From: Mycobacterium sp. 155 | GTDB lineage: Bacteria; Actinomycetota; Actinomycetes; Mycobacteriales; Mycobacteriaceae | DNA length: 64,000 bases | NCBI RefSeq assembly: GCF_000373905.1 | Contig: NZ_KB892705.1 | Location: forward strand, 434,001 to 498,000 | Direction: 5' to 3' | In this document: positions 1 through 8,784 of the stretch, in pieces | Layout: every line of letters starts with the position of its first letter | How positions within the stretch are numbered: position 1 is the first letter of the stretch | Position numbers and translations under genes: made by a program | The notes under the pieces: generated by a model | Seen by the model: only the letters and a program-made list of their open reading frames with translations | Databases searched by the model: none | Told to the model about the DNA's origin: nothing

Positions 1-855
1 GTGGCCCCGCTCATCTCCGGCCACTCGGATCTGGCGATCGGCACCCGGTTGAGCCGCGGCTCGCGGGTGATCCGCGGCGCCAAGCGCGAATTCATCTCGC
101 GCTGCTACAACCTGATCCTGAAATCGACGCTGTCAGCTCGGTTCTCCGACGCACAGTGCGGTTTCAAGGCGATCCGCGCCGACGTCGCACACGAGCTGCT
201 GCCGTACGTTGCTGACACCGGCTGGTTCTTCGACACCGAGCTGTTGGTGCTGGCCGAGCGCAGCGGCCTGCGCATCCATGAAGTGCCCGTGGACTGGGTC
301 GACGATCCGGACAGCCGGGTCGATATCGTCGCCACCGCCACCGCCGACCTCAAGGGCATCGGCCGCCTGTTGCGCGGTTTCGCCAACGGCTCGATCCCGG
401 TCAATACCATTGCCGCCCAGCTCGGTTCGTCGCGCAAATCGGCACCGCCGAGTTCCCTGCTGCGCCAGACGGTGCGCTTCGGAGCCGTCGGTGTGGTGTC
501 CACGCTGGCCTACCTGCTGCTGTTCGTGGCGCTGCGGGCGGGCTTGGGCGCGCAGGCCGCGAACCTGGTCGCGCTGTTGGTGACGGCGATCGGAAACACC
601 GCAGCCAACCGGAGGTTCACCTTCGGCATCGCCGGCGCAGGAAACGTCACGCGGCATCATCTCGAGGGCCTCATCGTGTTCGGCATAGCGTTGTCGATCA
701 CCAGCGGCTCACTGGGCCTGCTGCACTTGCTGACTCCGGTCCCGCACCGCGCAGTCGAACTCGGCGTGCTGGTGGCGGCGAACCTGGTGGCGACGGTTGT
801 CCGCTTCGTGCTGTTGCGCGGCTGGGTGTTCCACCCGTCCCGGACGCGACGCTGA
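1..855 (+). CDS. GT2 polyprenyl-phosphate glycosyltransferase with GtrA domain (5' truncated)
   Basis: The visible 284 residues are the end of a membrane glycosyltransferase of the dolichol-phosphate mannose synthase type (GT2). Residues 1-135 carry the usual tail of the catalytic domain (GTRLSRGSRV, then AQCGFKAIRAD and a DTELL segment). Residues about 155-280 form a GtrA domain with four hydrophobic segments and the conserved NRRFTF motif. The frame is open at base 1, so the real start and the nucleotide-binding DxD part lie outside the window. The next gene is a GT39-type membrane transferase, the same pairing as Bacillus YkcC/YkcB. The inferred role is making a polyprenyl-phospho-sugar donor that the neighbour uses outside the membrane. 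The sugar and acceptor cannot be read from sequence. Confidence 0.85.
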   Translation: MAPLISGHSDLAIGTRLSRGSRVIRGAKREFISRCYNLILKSTLSARFSDAQCGFKAIRADVAHELLPYVADTGWFFDTELLVLAERSGLRIHEVPVDWVDDPDSRVDIVATATADLKGIGRLLRGFANGSIPVNTIAAQLGSSRKSAPPSSLLRQTVRFGAVGVVSTLAYLLLFVALRAGLGAQAANLVALLVTAIGNTAANRRFTFGIAGAGNVTRHHLEGLIVFGIALSITSGSLGLLHLLTPVPHRAVELGVLVAANLVATVVRFVLLRGWVFHPSRTRR

Positions 856-880
856 CCGCCAGAGCAGAAGGACCACGGAA

Positions 881-2758
881 ATGTTGACGCTCGCCAAACC
901 ACAATCGGATACCGTGACGGTCTCCGATGAATCCGCGGCCCCGGTGCAACCCCGCTGGGTGCGACCCTCCTACTGGGCACTGCTCGCGGCCACCGCGGTG
1001 CTGTACTTGTGGGGGCTCAGCTCGGCAGGTTGGGCCAACGGCTACTACGCCGCCGCCGCACAGGCCGGTACCCAGTCCTGGAAGGCCTGGCTGTTCGGAT
1101 CGCTGGATCCGGGTAACGCCATCACGGTCGACAAGCCTCCGGCGGCGATGTGGGCAATGGGCTTGTCCGGCAGGCTGTTCGGCTTCAACGAGTTCACGAT
1201 GCTGTTGCCGCAGGCGCTGATGGGTGTGGCCGCGGTGGCCGTGCTCTACGCGACCGTGCGTCGCAGCAGCGGTCCGGGGGCGGCGTTGATTGCGGGCGCG
1301 GTCCTCGCGCTGACCCCGGTGGCCACGGTGATGTTCCGGTACAACAACCCCGATGCGCTGCTGGTGCTGCTGCTGGTCGTGGCCGCCTACTGCATGGTGC
1401 GCGCGATCGAGAACGGCGCTACTCGCTGGGTCGCGCTGACCGGTGTCGTGGTGGGCTTCGCGTTCCTGACCAAGATGCTGCAGGCGTTCCTGCCGCTGCC
1501 GGGCCTGGCGCTGGCGTTCCTGGTGGCCGCGCCGACCCCGTTGTGGAAGCGGATCGGTTCGCTGGCCGTCGGGGTCGCGACCATGATCGTGTCTGCCGGC
1601 TGGTACATCGCCCTGGTGGCGCTGTGGCCTGCCGATTCCAGGCCCTACATCGCGGGCTCAAGCGACAACAGCCTGCTGCAGCTGGCCTTCGGCTACAACG
1701 GAATCGACCGCATCGTCGGGCAGAACCAGCCGGGTGGCGGGTTCGGGCACGGCCCAGGCGGTGGTGGGCCGAACCTGTTCTTCGGTGGTCAGGCGGGCAT
1801 AGGCCGAATGTTCGGGCAGTCGATGGGCACCGAGGCCTCCTGGCTGCTGCCCGCGGCGCTGATCGGGCTGGTGGTCCTGCTCTGGCTGACCCGGCGTGCC
1901 GCGCGGACCGACAAGCTGCGGGCCGCCGCACTGTTGTGGGGCGGCTGGCTGCTGGTCACCGGTGCGGTGTTCAGCTTCATGGACGGCACGATCCACCCTT
2001 ACTACACGGTGGCATTGGCCCCCGCGATCGCCGCGCTGGTGGGTATGTCGGTGGCTGAACTGTGGCCGCTGCGTGCACAGCTGCTGCCCCGGCTGGTGCT
2101 CGCAACGATGTTGGCGGCCACGGGAATCTGGGCCTTCGTTTTGCTCGACCGCACGCCGGAGTGGCTGCCCGCACTGCGCTGGATCGTCGTCATCGGCACC
2201 GTTGCGGTCGCGGTGGTGCTGGCTGTCGGCGGCCACCGGCTGGGTCGCGCGACTGCGGTGGTGGCGCTCGCGGCCGTGGTGTTCGGGCTCGGCGCGACTG
2301 TGGCCTACTCGATCGAGACGGTGGTGAGCAGTCACAGCAGCGGGCCGATGCCGACCGCGGGTCCCAAGCACGGCATGGGGTTCGGCGGTCCGGGCGGATT
2401 CGGCAAGACCGACGACGCTGCGCTGGGTGAGCTGATGACGGGGCTCAACAACCGTTGGGCCGCAGCAAGTGTCGGCTCGATGATGGTCAGTGACCTGGAG
2501 CTCAAGACCGGTGCATCGTTGATGGCGATCGGTGGATTCACCGGCGGCGACAACTCGCCCACCTTGGCCCAGTTCCAGCAGTACGTCGCCAACGGTGAGC
2601 TGCGGTACTTCTTCGACCGGGCCGCCGGTGACCGGGGTGGGCCACCGCACGACCCGCACGGCAGTGCCGGTGACATCACCAACTGGGTCAAGGCGCACTT
2701 CACTCCGCAGGACATCGGCGGGATCACCGTCTACGACCTGCAGCACCCGCGCGCGTAA
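881..2758 (+). CDS. GT39/ArnT-like membrane glycosyltransferase (YkcB-like)
   Basis: This 625-residue multi-spanning protein resembles the ArnT/PMT superfamily, which transfers sugars from polyprenyl-phosphate carriers outside the membrane. An early luminal loop holds the acidic motif TVDKPPAAMWA, about residue 85, as in the family's catalytic loop. About 11 hydrophobic segments follow, then a C-terminal extracellular domain from about residue 480. A glycine-rich stretch (GGGFGHGPGGGGPNL, about residue 285) and a second near residue 500 interrupt the loops. The chosen ATG follows AAGGACCACGGAA. It starts 26 bp after the GtrA-domain gene, so the two are probably cotranscribed and work as donor maker and transferase. 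Substrate unknown. Confidence 0.82.
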   Translation: MLTLAKPQSDTVTVSDESAAPVQPRWVRPSYWALLAATAVLYLWGLSSAGWANGYYAAAAQAGTQSWKAWLFGSLDPGNAITVDKPPAAMWAMGLSGRLFGFNEFTMLLPQALMGVAAVAVLYATVRRSSGPGAALIAGAVLALTPVATVMFRYNNPDALLVLLLVVAAYCMVRAIENGATRWVALTGVVVGFAFLTKMLQAFLPLPGLALAFLVAAPTPLWKRIGSLAVGVATMIVSAGWYIALVALWPADSRPYIAGSSDNSLLQLAFGYNGIDRIVGQNQPGGGFGHGPGGGGPNLFFGGQAGIGRMFGQSMGTEASWLLPAALIGLVVLLWLTRRAARTDKLRAAALLWGGWLLVTGAVFSFMDGTIHPYYTVALAPAIAALVGMSVAELWPLRAQLLPRLVLATMLAATGIWAFVLLDRTPEWLPALRWIVVIGTVAVAVVLAVGGHRLGRATAVVALAAVVFGLGATVAYSIETVVSSHSSGPMPTAGPKHGMGFGGPGGFGKTDDAALGELMTGLNNRWAAASVGSMMVSDLELKTGASLMAIGGFTGGDNSPTLAQFQQYVANGELRYFFDRAAGDRGGPPHDPHGSAGDITNWVKAHFTPQDIGGITVYDLQHPRA

Positions 2759-2769
2759 CTTTTCTCCCG

Positions 2770-2827
2770 CCAGCAGACGCGGAGGTACCCCGACACGCCG
2801 CTGTTGAGGGACTTCCGTGTCTGCTGG
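2770..2827 (+). terminator. Long hairpin between the glycosyltransferase pair and cysD
   Basis: A 14-bp inverted repeat, CCAGCAGACGCGGA (2770-2783) against TCCGTGTCTGCTGG (2814-2827), has one G-U pair and a 30-nt loop. It starts 12 bp after the stop of the upstream gene and lies before the cysD promoter. There is no T-tract, so it is a possible U-less terminator or RNA-end stabiliser for the upstream operon, or a protein-binding DNA element. Confidence 0.5.
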
Positions 2828-2853
2828 GCGATTAAGTCCGGAGCGACCGGGCG

Positions 2854-2883
2854 TTGACACACGCCCAGGCGGGTCGATAGATT
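2854..2883 (+). promoter_or_regulatory. cysD promoter
   Basis: TTGACA (2854-2859), an 18-bp spacer and TAGATT (2878-2883) make a near-consensus housekeeping promoter. Transcription would start near 2890 and give a leader of about 45 nt before the GTG of cysD. The leader is too short for a known riboswitch class. Confidence 0.65.
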
Positions 2884-2933
2884 CCAGCGATGCCCATAAT
2901 CCCGGCCATTTCTACCAACTTAATGGGGAAGTT

Positions 2934-3863
2934 GTGACCACCGCGCTGAAGTCCGACACACAGGCCGGGCACTACGAGCTGAGCCATCTGCGCTCGCTGG
3001 AAGCCGAAGCCATCCACATCATCCGTGAGGTCGCGGCCGAGTTCGAGCGGCCGGTGCTGCTGTTCTCGGGCGGCAAGGATTCGATCGTGATGCTGCATCT
3101 GGCGATCAAGGCGTTCAAACCCGGTCGCCTGCCGTTCCCGGTGATGCACGTCGACACCGGGCACAACTTCGACGAGGTGCTGCAGACGCGCGACGAGCTC
3201 GTCGCCGAACACGGCGTGCGGCTCGTGGTGGCAAAGGTGCAGGACGACATCGACGCAGGCCGGGTGGTCGAGACCGTCCCTTCCCGCAACCCGCTGCAGA
3301 CGGTTACGTTGCTGCGGGCCATCCGGGAGAACAAGTTCGACGCCGCGTTCGGCGGGGCTCGCCGCGACGAGGAGAAGGCCCGCGCCAAGGAGCGCGTGTT
3401 CAGCTTCCGTGACGAGTTCGGCCAGTGGGACCCCAAGGCGCAGCGCCCCGAGCTGTGGAACCTGTACAACGGCCGCCACCACAAGGGCGAGCACATCCGC
3501 GCCTTTCCGATCTCCAACTGGACCGAGTTCGACATCTGGTCCTACATCGGCGCGGAAAAGATCAAGCTGCCCACAATCTATTACGCCCACCAGCGCAAGG
3601 TTTTTGAGCGTGACGGCATGCTGCTCGCCGTGCACCGCCACCTGCAGCCGCGCAAAGACGAGCCGGTGATCGAGAAGTCCGTGCGTTTTCGCACCGTCGG
3701 CGACGTCACCTGCACGGGCTGCGTCGAATCGACGGCGGCCACGGTGTCCGAGGTCATCGCCGAGACCGCGGTGTCGCGGTTGACCGAGCGCGGCGCGACG
3801 CGTGCCGACGACCGGATCTCGGAGGCGGGCATGGAAGACCGTAAGCGCGAGGGGTACTTCTGA
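2934..3863 (+). CDS. cysD: Sulfate adenylyltransferase subunit 2
   Basis: CysD is the small subunit of ATP sulfurylase and makes adenosine 5'-phosphosulfate (APS) from sulfate and ATP, with GTP hydrolysis by CysN driving the reaction. The 309-residue product has the PP-loop SGGKDS near residue 45, followed by MLHLA, and the family segments HVDTGHNFDEV, FGGARRDEEKARAKER and FPISNWTEFDIW. It ends with RKREGYF, as is typical of the family. The GTG start is chosen because it follows GGGGAA at good spacing and leaves a normal family length. Longer in-frame extensions would run through the promoter. It leads the cysD-cysNC-cysQ operon. Confidence 0.95.
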   Translation: MTTALKSDTQAGHYELSHLRSLEAEAIHIIREVAAEFERPVLLFSGGKDSIVMLHLAIKAFKPGRLPFPVMHVDTGHNFDEVLQTRDELVAEHGVRLVVAKVQDDIDAGRVVETVPSRNPLQTVTLLRAIRENKFDAAFGGARRDEEKARAKERVFSFRDEFGQWDPKAQRPELWNLYNGRHHKGEHIRAFPISNWTEFDIWSYIGAEKIKLPTIYYAHQRKVFERDGMLLAVHRHLQPRKDEPVIEKSVRFRTVGDVTCTGCVESTAATVSEVIAETAVSRLTERGATRADDRISEAGMEDRKREGYF

Positions 3864-3894
3864 TGGGGCGAGCGAAGCGACGGGGGATCTGAAT

Positions 3895-5739
3895 ATGGCG
3901 ACCCTTCTGCGCCTCGCCACCGCGGGGTCCGTCGACGACGGCAAGTCAACCCTGATCGGCCGGCTGCTCTATGACTCGAAAGCTGTCATGGAGGATCAGC
4001 TCGCCGCCGTCGAACGCACCTCCAAGGAACGCGGCCACGACTACACCGACCTGGCACTGGTCACCGACGGTCTGCGAGCCGAGCGTGAGCAGGGCATCAC
4101 CATCGACGTTGCATACCGCTACTTCGCCACGGCCAAGCGAAAATTCATCATCGCCGACACCCCGGGGCACTTGCAGTACACGCGCAACATGGTGACCGGA
4201 ACGTCCACCGCGCAGTTGGCCATCGTGCTGGTCGACGCCCGCCACGGCCTGCTCGAACAGTCCCGGCGGCACGCGTTTTTGGCTTCTCTGTTGGGCATCC
4301 AGCACATCGTGCTCGCGGTCAACAAGATGGACCTGATCGACTGGGACCAAGAGCGTTTCGAGGCGATCCGTGACGAGTTCCACGCGTTCGCCGCCCGGCT
4401 CGACGTCCACGACGTGACGACGATCCCGTTGTCGGCGCTGCTCGGCGACAACGTGGTGACCAAGTCCGACGTGACGCCCTGGTACGAGGGCCCCGCGCTG
4501 CTCAGCCATCTGGAAGACGTCTACATCGCCGGTGACCGCAACCTCGTCGACGTACGTTTCCCGGTGCAGTACGTGATCCGGCCGCAGACCCACGAGCATG
4601 CTGACCACCGCAGCTACGCGGGCACGGTCGCCAGTGGCGTGCTCCGCACCGGCGATGACGTCGTCGTGCTGCCTGCGGGCAAGTCGACCCGGATCACCGA
4701 GATCGAAGGGCCGTCCGGGGTCGTTGACGAGGCCTTCCCGCCGATGGCGGTGTCGATCAGCCTGGCCGACGACATTGACATCTCTCGCGGTGACATGATC
4801 GCCCGGCCGAACAACCAGCCGCGTGTGGTTCAGGATTTCGACGCCACGGTGTGCTGGATGGCCGACGATGCGTCGCTGGAGCCGGGCCGCGAGTACCTGG
4901 TCAAGCACACCACTCGCACCACGCGGGCCAAGGTGGTCGGCCTGGACTACCGACTCGACGTCAACACCCTGCACCGCGACAAGACTGCCACTGCGCTCAA
5001 ACTCAATGAGCTGGGCCGGGTTTCGTTGCGCACCCAGGTGCCGCTGCTGCTCGACGAATACAGCCGCAACGCTGCCACCGGATCGTTCATCCTGATCGAC
5101 CCGAACACCAACGGCACTGTCGCCGCGGGCATGGTGCTGCGTGACACCCGCAACGAGGCCGCGAGCCCCAACACGGTGCGGCACCAGTCGTTGTGCACCA
5201 CCGACGATCGGCTGTCGACGGGCCGCGCCGTGTGGTTCACCGGACTGTCCGGGTCGGGGAAGTCGTCGGTGGCCATGCTGGTGGAGCAGAAGCTCCTGGA
5301 AAGGGGCGTTCCCGCTTACGTACTCGACGGCGACAACCTGCGCCACGGGCTCAACGCGGACCTGGGCTTCTCGATGGCCGACCGTGCTGAGAACCAGCGC
5401 AGACTCGCTCACGTCGCAGCCATCCTCGCCGACTCCGGTCAGGTCGTCCTGGTACCCGCGATCAGCCCGCTGGAGGAGCATCGCGGGTTGGCACGCAAGG
5501 TCGTCACGGAGGCGGGTCTGGAGTTCTTCGAGGTGTTCTGTGACACTCCGCTGGAGGACTGCGAACGCCGAGACCCCAAGGGCCTCTACGCCAAAGCCCG
5601 TGCCGGTGAGATCACGCACTTCACCGGAATCGACAGCCCGTACCAGCGGCCGAAGAACCCCGACCTGCGGCTCACCCCGGACCGTAGCCCGGACGACCTG
5701 GCGCAAATGGTGGTCGACCTGTTGGAAAGCGGTCGATGA
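3895..5739 (+). CDS. cysNC: Bifunctional sulfate adenylyltransferase subunit 1 / APS kinase
   Basis: This 614-residue fusion couples the GTPase subunit of ATP sulfurylase (CysN) to APS kinase (CysC), so APS can be phosphorylated to PAPS in the same complex. The N-terminal part has GTPase motifs GSVDDGKSTL (P-loop, about residue 12), DTPGH and NKMD, then EF-Tu-like beta-barrel domains. The C-terminal 170 residues carry a second P-loop, GLSGSGKSSV, followed by DGDNLRHGL and the APS-kinase segments AISPLEEHR and FTGIDSPYQRP. The ATG at 3895 gives the usual family length. It begins 31 bp after cysD. Confidence 0.95.
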   Translation: MATLLRLATAGSVDDGKSTLIGRLLYDSKAVMEDQLAAVERTSKERGHDYTDLALVTDGLRAEREQGITIDVAYRYFATAKRKFIIADTPGHLQYTRNMVTGTSTAQLAIVLVDARHGLLEQSRRHAFLASLLGIQHIVLAVNKMDLIDWDQERFEAIRDEFHAFAARLDVHDVTTIPLSALLGDNVVTKSDVTPWYEGPALLSHLEDVYIAGDRNLVDVRFPVQYVIRPQTHEHADHRSYAGTVASGVLRTGDDVVVLPAGKSTRITEIEGPSGVVDEAFPPMAVSISLADDIDISRGDMIARPNNQPRVVQDFDATVCWMADDASLEPGREYLVKHTTRTTRAKVVGLDYRLDVNTLHRDKTATALKLNELGRVSLRTQVPLLLDEYSRNAATGSFILIDPNTNGTVAAGMVLRDTRNEAASPNTVRHQSLCTTDDRLSTGRAVWFTGLSGSGKSSVAMLVEQKLLERGVPAYVLDGDNLRHGLNADLGFSMADRAENQRRLAHVAAILADSGQVVLVPAISPLEEHRGLARKVVTEAGLEFFEVFCDTPLEDCERRDPKGLYAKARAGEITHFTGIDSPYQRPKNPDLRLTPDRSPDDLAQMVVDLLESGR

Positions 5740-6467
5740 ACGATCATGAACTGGCCGAACGGCTGGCCACCCGTGCCGGGGACCTGCTGCTCGACGTCCG
5801 CGCCGACTTCGCCGACGCCACGGTCGACGAGCGAAAGGCTGCCGGGGACAAGCAGGCCCACGACTTCCTGATGGCGGAGTTGGCAGCCCAACGGCCCGGT
5901 GACGCGGTCCTGTCCGAAGAGGGTGTGGACGATCCGATCCGGCTGAACGCAGAGCGGGTCTGGATCGTCGACCCGCTCGACGGCACGCGCGAGTTCTCCG
6001 AGCTCGGCCGCGACGACTGGGCCGTGCACGTCGCGCTGTGGCAGGCGGGGGAGTTGGTCGCGGGGGCGGTGGCGCTGCCCGCACAGAACACCACGTTGTC
6101 CACCCCCGAGGTAGCCGCGCCGCGTCCGTTCGGCGGTCCGCCGCGGATCGTGGTGTCGCGGACCCGCCCGCCGGCCGTGGCGCTGGCCGTGCGTGACGCG
6201 TTGGACGGCACCCTGGTCGAAATGGGTTCGGCGGGGGCCAAAGTCGCATCCGTCATCCGCGGGGTCGCCGACGTGTACGTGCACGCCGGCGGGCAGTACG
6301 AATGGGATTCGGCGGCACCCGTCGCCGTAGCACGGGCCGCCGGGCTGCATACGTCGCGCATCGATGGATCCCCGCTGGTGTACAACTCGGCCGATCCCAA
6401 GCTGCCCGACCTGCTGGTGTGCCGCCCCGAGCTCGCCGAGCGGGTGCTGGCCGTCACCGCGGGTTGA
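5736..6467 (+). CDS. cysQ: 3'(2'),5'-bisphosphate nucleotidase
   Basis: CysQ dephosphorylates 3'-phosphoadenosine 5'-phosphate (and PAPS), removing the inhibitory by-product of sulfation and controlling PAPS. The 243-residue protein belongs to the inositol monophosphatase superfamily. The metal-binding motif WIVDPLDGTREF is near residue 76, an acidic LSEEG lies about 20 residues before it, and the second motif YEWDSAAPVAVARAAG is near residue 188. The ATG overlaps the cysNC stop in an ATGA, so translational coupling is expected. It closes the sulfur operon. Confidence 0.92.
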   Translation: MNDHELAERLATRAGDLLLDVRADFADATVDERKAAGDKQAHDFLMAELAAQRPGDAVLSEEGVDDPIRLNAERVWIVDPLDGTREFSELGRDDWAVHVALWQAGELVAGAVALPAQNTTLSTPEVAAPRPFGGPPRIVVSRTRPPAVALAVRDALDGTLVEMGSAGAKVASVIRGVADVYVHAGGQYEWDSAAPVAVARAAGLHTSRIDGSPLVYNSADPKLPDLLVCRPELAERVLAVTAG

Positions 6468-6525
6468 TCTGGACGACAGCCTGCTGGAGCGTCGCCATTG
6501 CCGCCTGATCGCCGCGACCAGCCAC

Positions 6526-6531
6526 TACGCT
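6526..6531 (+). promoter_or_regulatory. Candidate leaderless -10 box, isochorismatase gene
   Basis: TACGCT ends 7 nt before the ATG at 6539. This is the spacing expected when transcription starts on the first base of the start codon. No Shine-Dalgarno sequence is visible. Confidence 0.5.
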
Positions 6532-6538
6532 CACCGAA

Positions 6539-7135
6539 ATGACTCGCCCCACACTGCGCGAATTGGTCAGCCTGCCCGTAGAACCGGTTCGTCTCGCCGA
6601 CTCCGCCCTGGTCCTCATCGACTGCCAGAAGACCTACACGCAAGGCGTCATGGAGCTTGAGGGGGTCCAGGCCGCGCTGGCCGAGACTGCCGAACTGCTC
6701 GAGCGGGCCCGCAGTGCCGGTATCCCGATCATCCACATCCAGCACTCCGGCGGGCCGGGGTCGCTGTACGACATCGAGGGGGAGAGCGGCGCGATCGTCG
6801 ACGCCGTGGCACCGCGCGGTGATGAGCCGGTGGTGGTGAAGCAATTCCCGAACTCATTCGTGCAGACCGACCTTGACCAGCGGCTCAAGGCGCTGGGCGC
6901 GTCGAACCTGGTGCTCGCCGGGTTCATGACCCACATGTGCGTGAACTCCACGGCCCGCGGCGCATTTAGCCTCGGGTATGCACCGACGGTGGTGGCTGCC
7001 GCAACTGCCACGCGTAGCCTGGCGGGCCCGGACGGTCAGGCAGTGCCGGCCGCGGCGTTGCAGGTGGCAAGCCTCGCCGGGCTCGCCGATCTGGTGGCGG
7101 TCGTGGTGCCCGGCACCGCTGACATCCCTGATTGA
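6539..7135 (+). CDS. Isochorismatase-family cysteine hydrolase
   Basis: This is a 198-residue soluble hydrolase of the isochorismatase/nicotinamidase superfamily. The catalytic triad is visible: Asp28 in LVLIDCQ, a Lys near residue 101 in VVVKQFPNSF, and the nucleophilic Cys in GFMTHMCVNST near residue 135. The family cleaves C-N or C-O bonds in small substrates. The substrate here is not deducible, and the metal-site spacing does not single out nicotinamidase. It follows cysQ by 71 bp and probably has its own leaderless promoter. Confidence 0.85.
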   Translation: MTRPTLRELVSLPVEPVRLADSALVLIDCQKTYTQGVMELEGVQAALAETAELLERARSAGIPIIHIQHSGGPGSLYDIEGESGAIVDAVAPRGDEPVVVKQFPNSFVQTDLDQRLKALGASNLVLAGFMTHMCVNSTARGAFSLGYAPTVVAAATATRSLAGPDGQAVPAAALQVASLAGLADLVAVVVPGTADIPD

Positions 7136-7196
7136 CCCGCCATGATGGGTGCCCTGCGCAACACCGCCTCTCGGTAGCGCTGGCAGAATCCACACC

Positions 7197-7667
7197 ATGC
7201 GGATGTCGGCAAAGGCGGAGTACGCCGTCCGCGCCATGGTCGAACTGGCCACCGTCGCCGACGGTCAACTGGTCAAGACCGACGACCTGGCGCAGGCGCA
7301 GGGTATCCCGGCGCAGTTCCTCGTCGACATCCTGTCCGACCTACGGACCGACCGCCTGGTCCGCAGCCACCGCGGCCGCGACGGTGGCTACGAGCTGGCC
7401 CGTCCGGCCGACGCGATCAGCATCGCCGACGTGCTGCGCTGCATCGACGGCCCGCTGGCCAGTGTCCGCGACATCGGGCTGGGCGACCTGCCCTACTCGG
7501 GTCCGACCGCTGCGCTCACCGACGTGTGGCGGGCATTGCGGGCGAGCATGCGCTCGGTGCTGGAGGAGACCAGCCTCGCCGATGTGGCCAGCGGCCGGTT
7601 ACCGACCCACGTCGTGAAGTTCGCCGGCGCCTACATCAGCCAGGAAGAACAGCGCGGTCACGGCTAG
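7197..7667 (+). CDS. Rrf2-family transcriptional regulator
   Basis: This 156-residue product has the Rrf2 winged-helix N-terminus ([14 protein letters not shown]) and the wing motif [21 protein letters not shown]. Its only cysteine is in LRCIDG, so the three-cysteine Fe-S site of IscR/NsrR-type members is absent. That is closer to CymR-type Rrf2 proteins, which sense cysteine-synthesis status. Its place just after the sulfate-activation genes, as in the Rv1285-Rv1287 order recalled from M. tuberculosis, suggests control of sulfur assimilation (inference). The ATG at 7197 is preferred over an upstream in-frame ATG at 7149, because it matches the family N-terminus and has CAGAAT 7 nt upstream. 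Confidence 0.88.
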   Translation: MRMSAKAEYAVRAMVELATVADGQLVKTDDLAQAQGIPAQFLVDILSDLRTDRLVRSHRGRDGGYELARPADAISIADVLRCIDGPLASVRDIGLGDLPYSGPTAALTDVWRALRASMRSVLEETSLADVASGRLPTHVVKFAGAYISQEEQRGHG

Positions 7668-7675
7668 CGAAACGC

Positions 7676-8059
7676 TCAGCCGCCATACGGCCGGGTGATG
7701 ATCTCCAGGCGATGCCCGGACGGATCCTCGAAGTACACGCCGCGGCCGCCGTCGTTGTGGTTGATCTCGCCCGGCCGGACGGCCCGTGGATCCGCCCAGT
7801 ACTGCAGTCCGCGGTCGCGGATACGGCCGAAGATCGCGTCGAACTCGTCCTCGGATACGAGGAACGCGTAGTGCTGGGGCCGGACGGCCTCATCGGGGCC
7901 CGCCTGGGCGTAGTCCAGGCTGACACCGTGATTGAGCGTCACCGCGAGGAAGGGGCCGAACTCTTTGGCGCTGGGGAGACCGAACAGATCGGTGAAGAAG
8001 TCCGCTGACTGCTGCCGGTCCTTGGCGGCGACGATGGTGTGGTTGAAACTGATGGCCAT
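7676..8059 (-). CDS. VOC-family (glyoxalase/bleomycin resistance fold) protein
   Basis: This 127-residue single-domain protein is built of two beta-alpha-beta-beta-beta modules. It begins with FNHTIVAAKD and ends with GRGVYFEDPSGHRLEIIT, the usual metal-binding second half with a Glu before the C-terminus. The fold is shared by glyoxalase I, extradiol dioxygenases and antibiotic-binding proteins, so a specific reaction cannot be named. It is convergent with the Rrf2 gene (8 bp between stops). Confidence 0.82.
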   Translation of the reverse strand: MAISFNHTIVAAKDRQQSADFFTDLFGLPSAKEFGPFLAVTLNHGVSLDYAQAGPDEAVRPQHYAFLVSEDEFDAIFGRIRDRGLQYWADPRAVRPGEINHNDGGRGVYFEDPSGHRLEIITRPYGG

Positions 8060-8153
8060 TAGATCGAGTTAACCCCTGGGCTGACAGGGTCGGCAACCTG
8101 ACGTGACCGAGACGCGACGGGGTGATCACGTCGCTACTCGATGTCCCCCGATG

Positions 8154-8753
8154 TCAGTGGTGCCCAGGCCTGAGCTCCTGCACCACCACATCACCGTTGG
8201 ACGAGTTGGCGATGAACTGTTGTGTGACCGCGATGGGATCGCGGGTGGCCACATCACCGTCGACGGTGTGCACTTCGATCCGCCGCGCAGCGCCGCGCAG
8301 GAGGATCGCTCCCTCCGTGGTGCGGGCGGTCAGCTGGTCCAAATCGGCCTCGGCGATGACGGCGCCGAGATCCTGTTCGGTCCGCACGCTCAGCCGACGG
8401 GCCAGGTCGGGTGGCAGCGAGACGGTGATCTCCCCGCCACGGGCCCAGGCCAGCATCGGGCCTGGATTACCCGCGATGGAGATGCGGGTGTCGTCGCCGT
8501 CGCTGCTCACCGACAGCTGATGCGCGCCGCTGTGCGTGGTGTTGAGCAGGGTGCGCATGGTCGACGGCAACGTCCGGCTGTCGGTGATGACCCGCAGCGT
8601 GCTGACACCCCAGGCGGTCACGCCCAGTGCCGCGACGGTGGTGGCGGCCACCAGTGTCGCGATGGCGATCAGTGTCAGCCGGAAGGCGGAGCGCCCGCCC
8701 GGCGACAGTTGCGGCGGCTGGGCGACGGGTAGCGAGGGCGTGAGCGTCTGCAC
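8154..8753 (-). CDS. Membrane-anchored protein with DUF4097-like beta domain
   Basis: This 199-residue protein has one N-terminal membrane segment (about residues 24-50) followed by an exported beta-rich domain with repeated short strands (ARTTEGAILLRGA, VHTVDGDVATRD, NSSNGDVVVQEL). This pattern is typical of DUF4097 putative adhesin-like proteins, which actinobacteria often encode beside two-component systems. It lies 31 bp downstream of, and co-directional with, the kinase-regulator fusion gene, so it was probably part of that signalling operon. No enzyme motif is seen. Confidence 0.6.
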   Translation of the reverse strand: MQTLTPSLPVAQPPQLSPGGRSAFRLTLIAIATLVAATTVAALGVTAWGVSTLRVITDSRTLPSTMRTLLNTTHSGAHQLSVSSDGDDTRISIAGNPGPMLAWARGGEITVSLPPDLARRLSVRTEQDLGAVIAEADLDQLTARTTEGAILLRGAARRIEVHTVDGDVATRDPIAVTQQFIANSSNGDVVVQELRPGHH

Positions 8754-8784
8754 TGTGGAAGTCCTTCCCGGTGTTGATGTTCAG

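Noticed and set aside
1658..2860. Long antisense frames, e.g. 400 codons here, also 3946-6249, 19672-21393 and 31764-33467
   Set aside because: They lie opposite well-supported genes and have Arg/Gly/His-rich or low-complexity translations with no family motif. They are products of high GC.
2884..2933. SAM-type or other riboswitch before cysD
   Set aside because: The leader after the predicted start is only about 45 nt and shows no known aptamer core.
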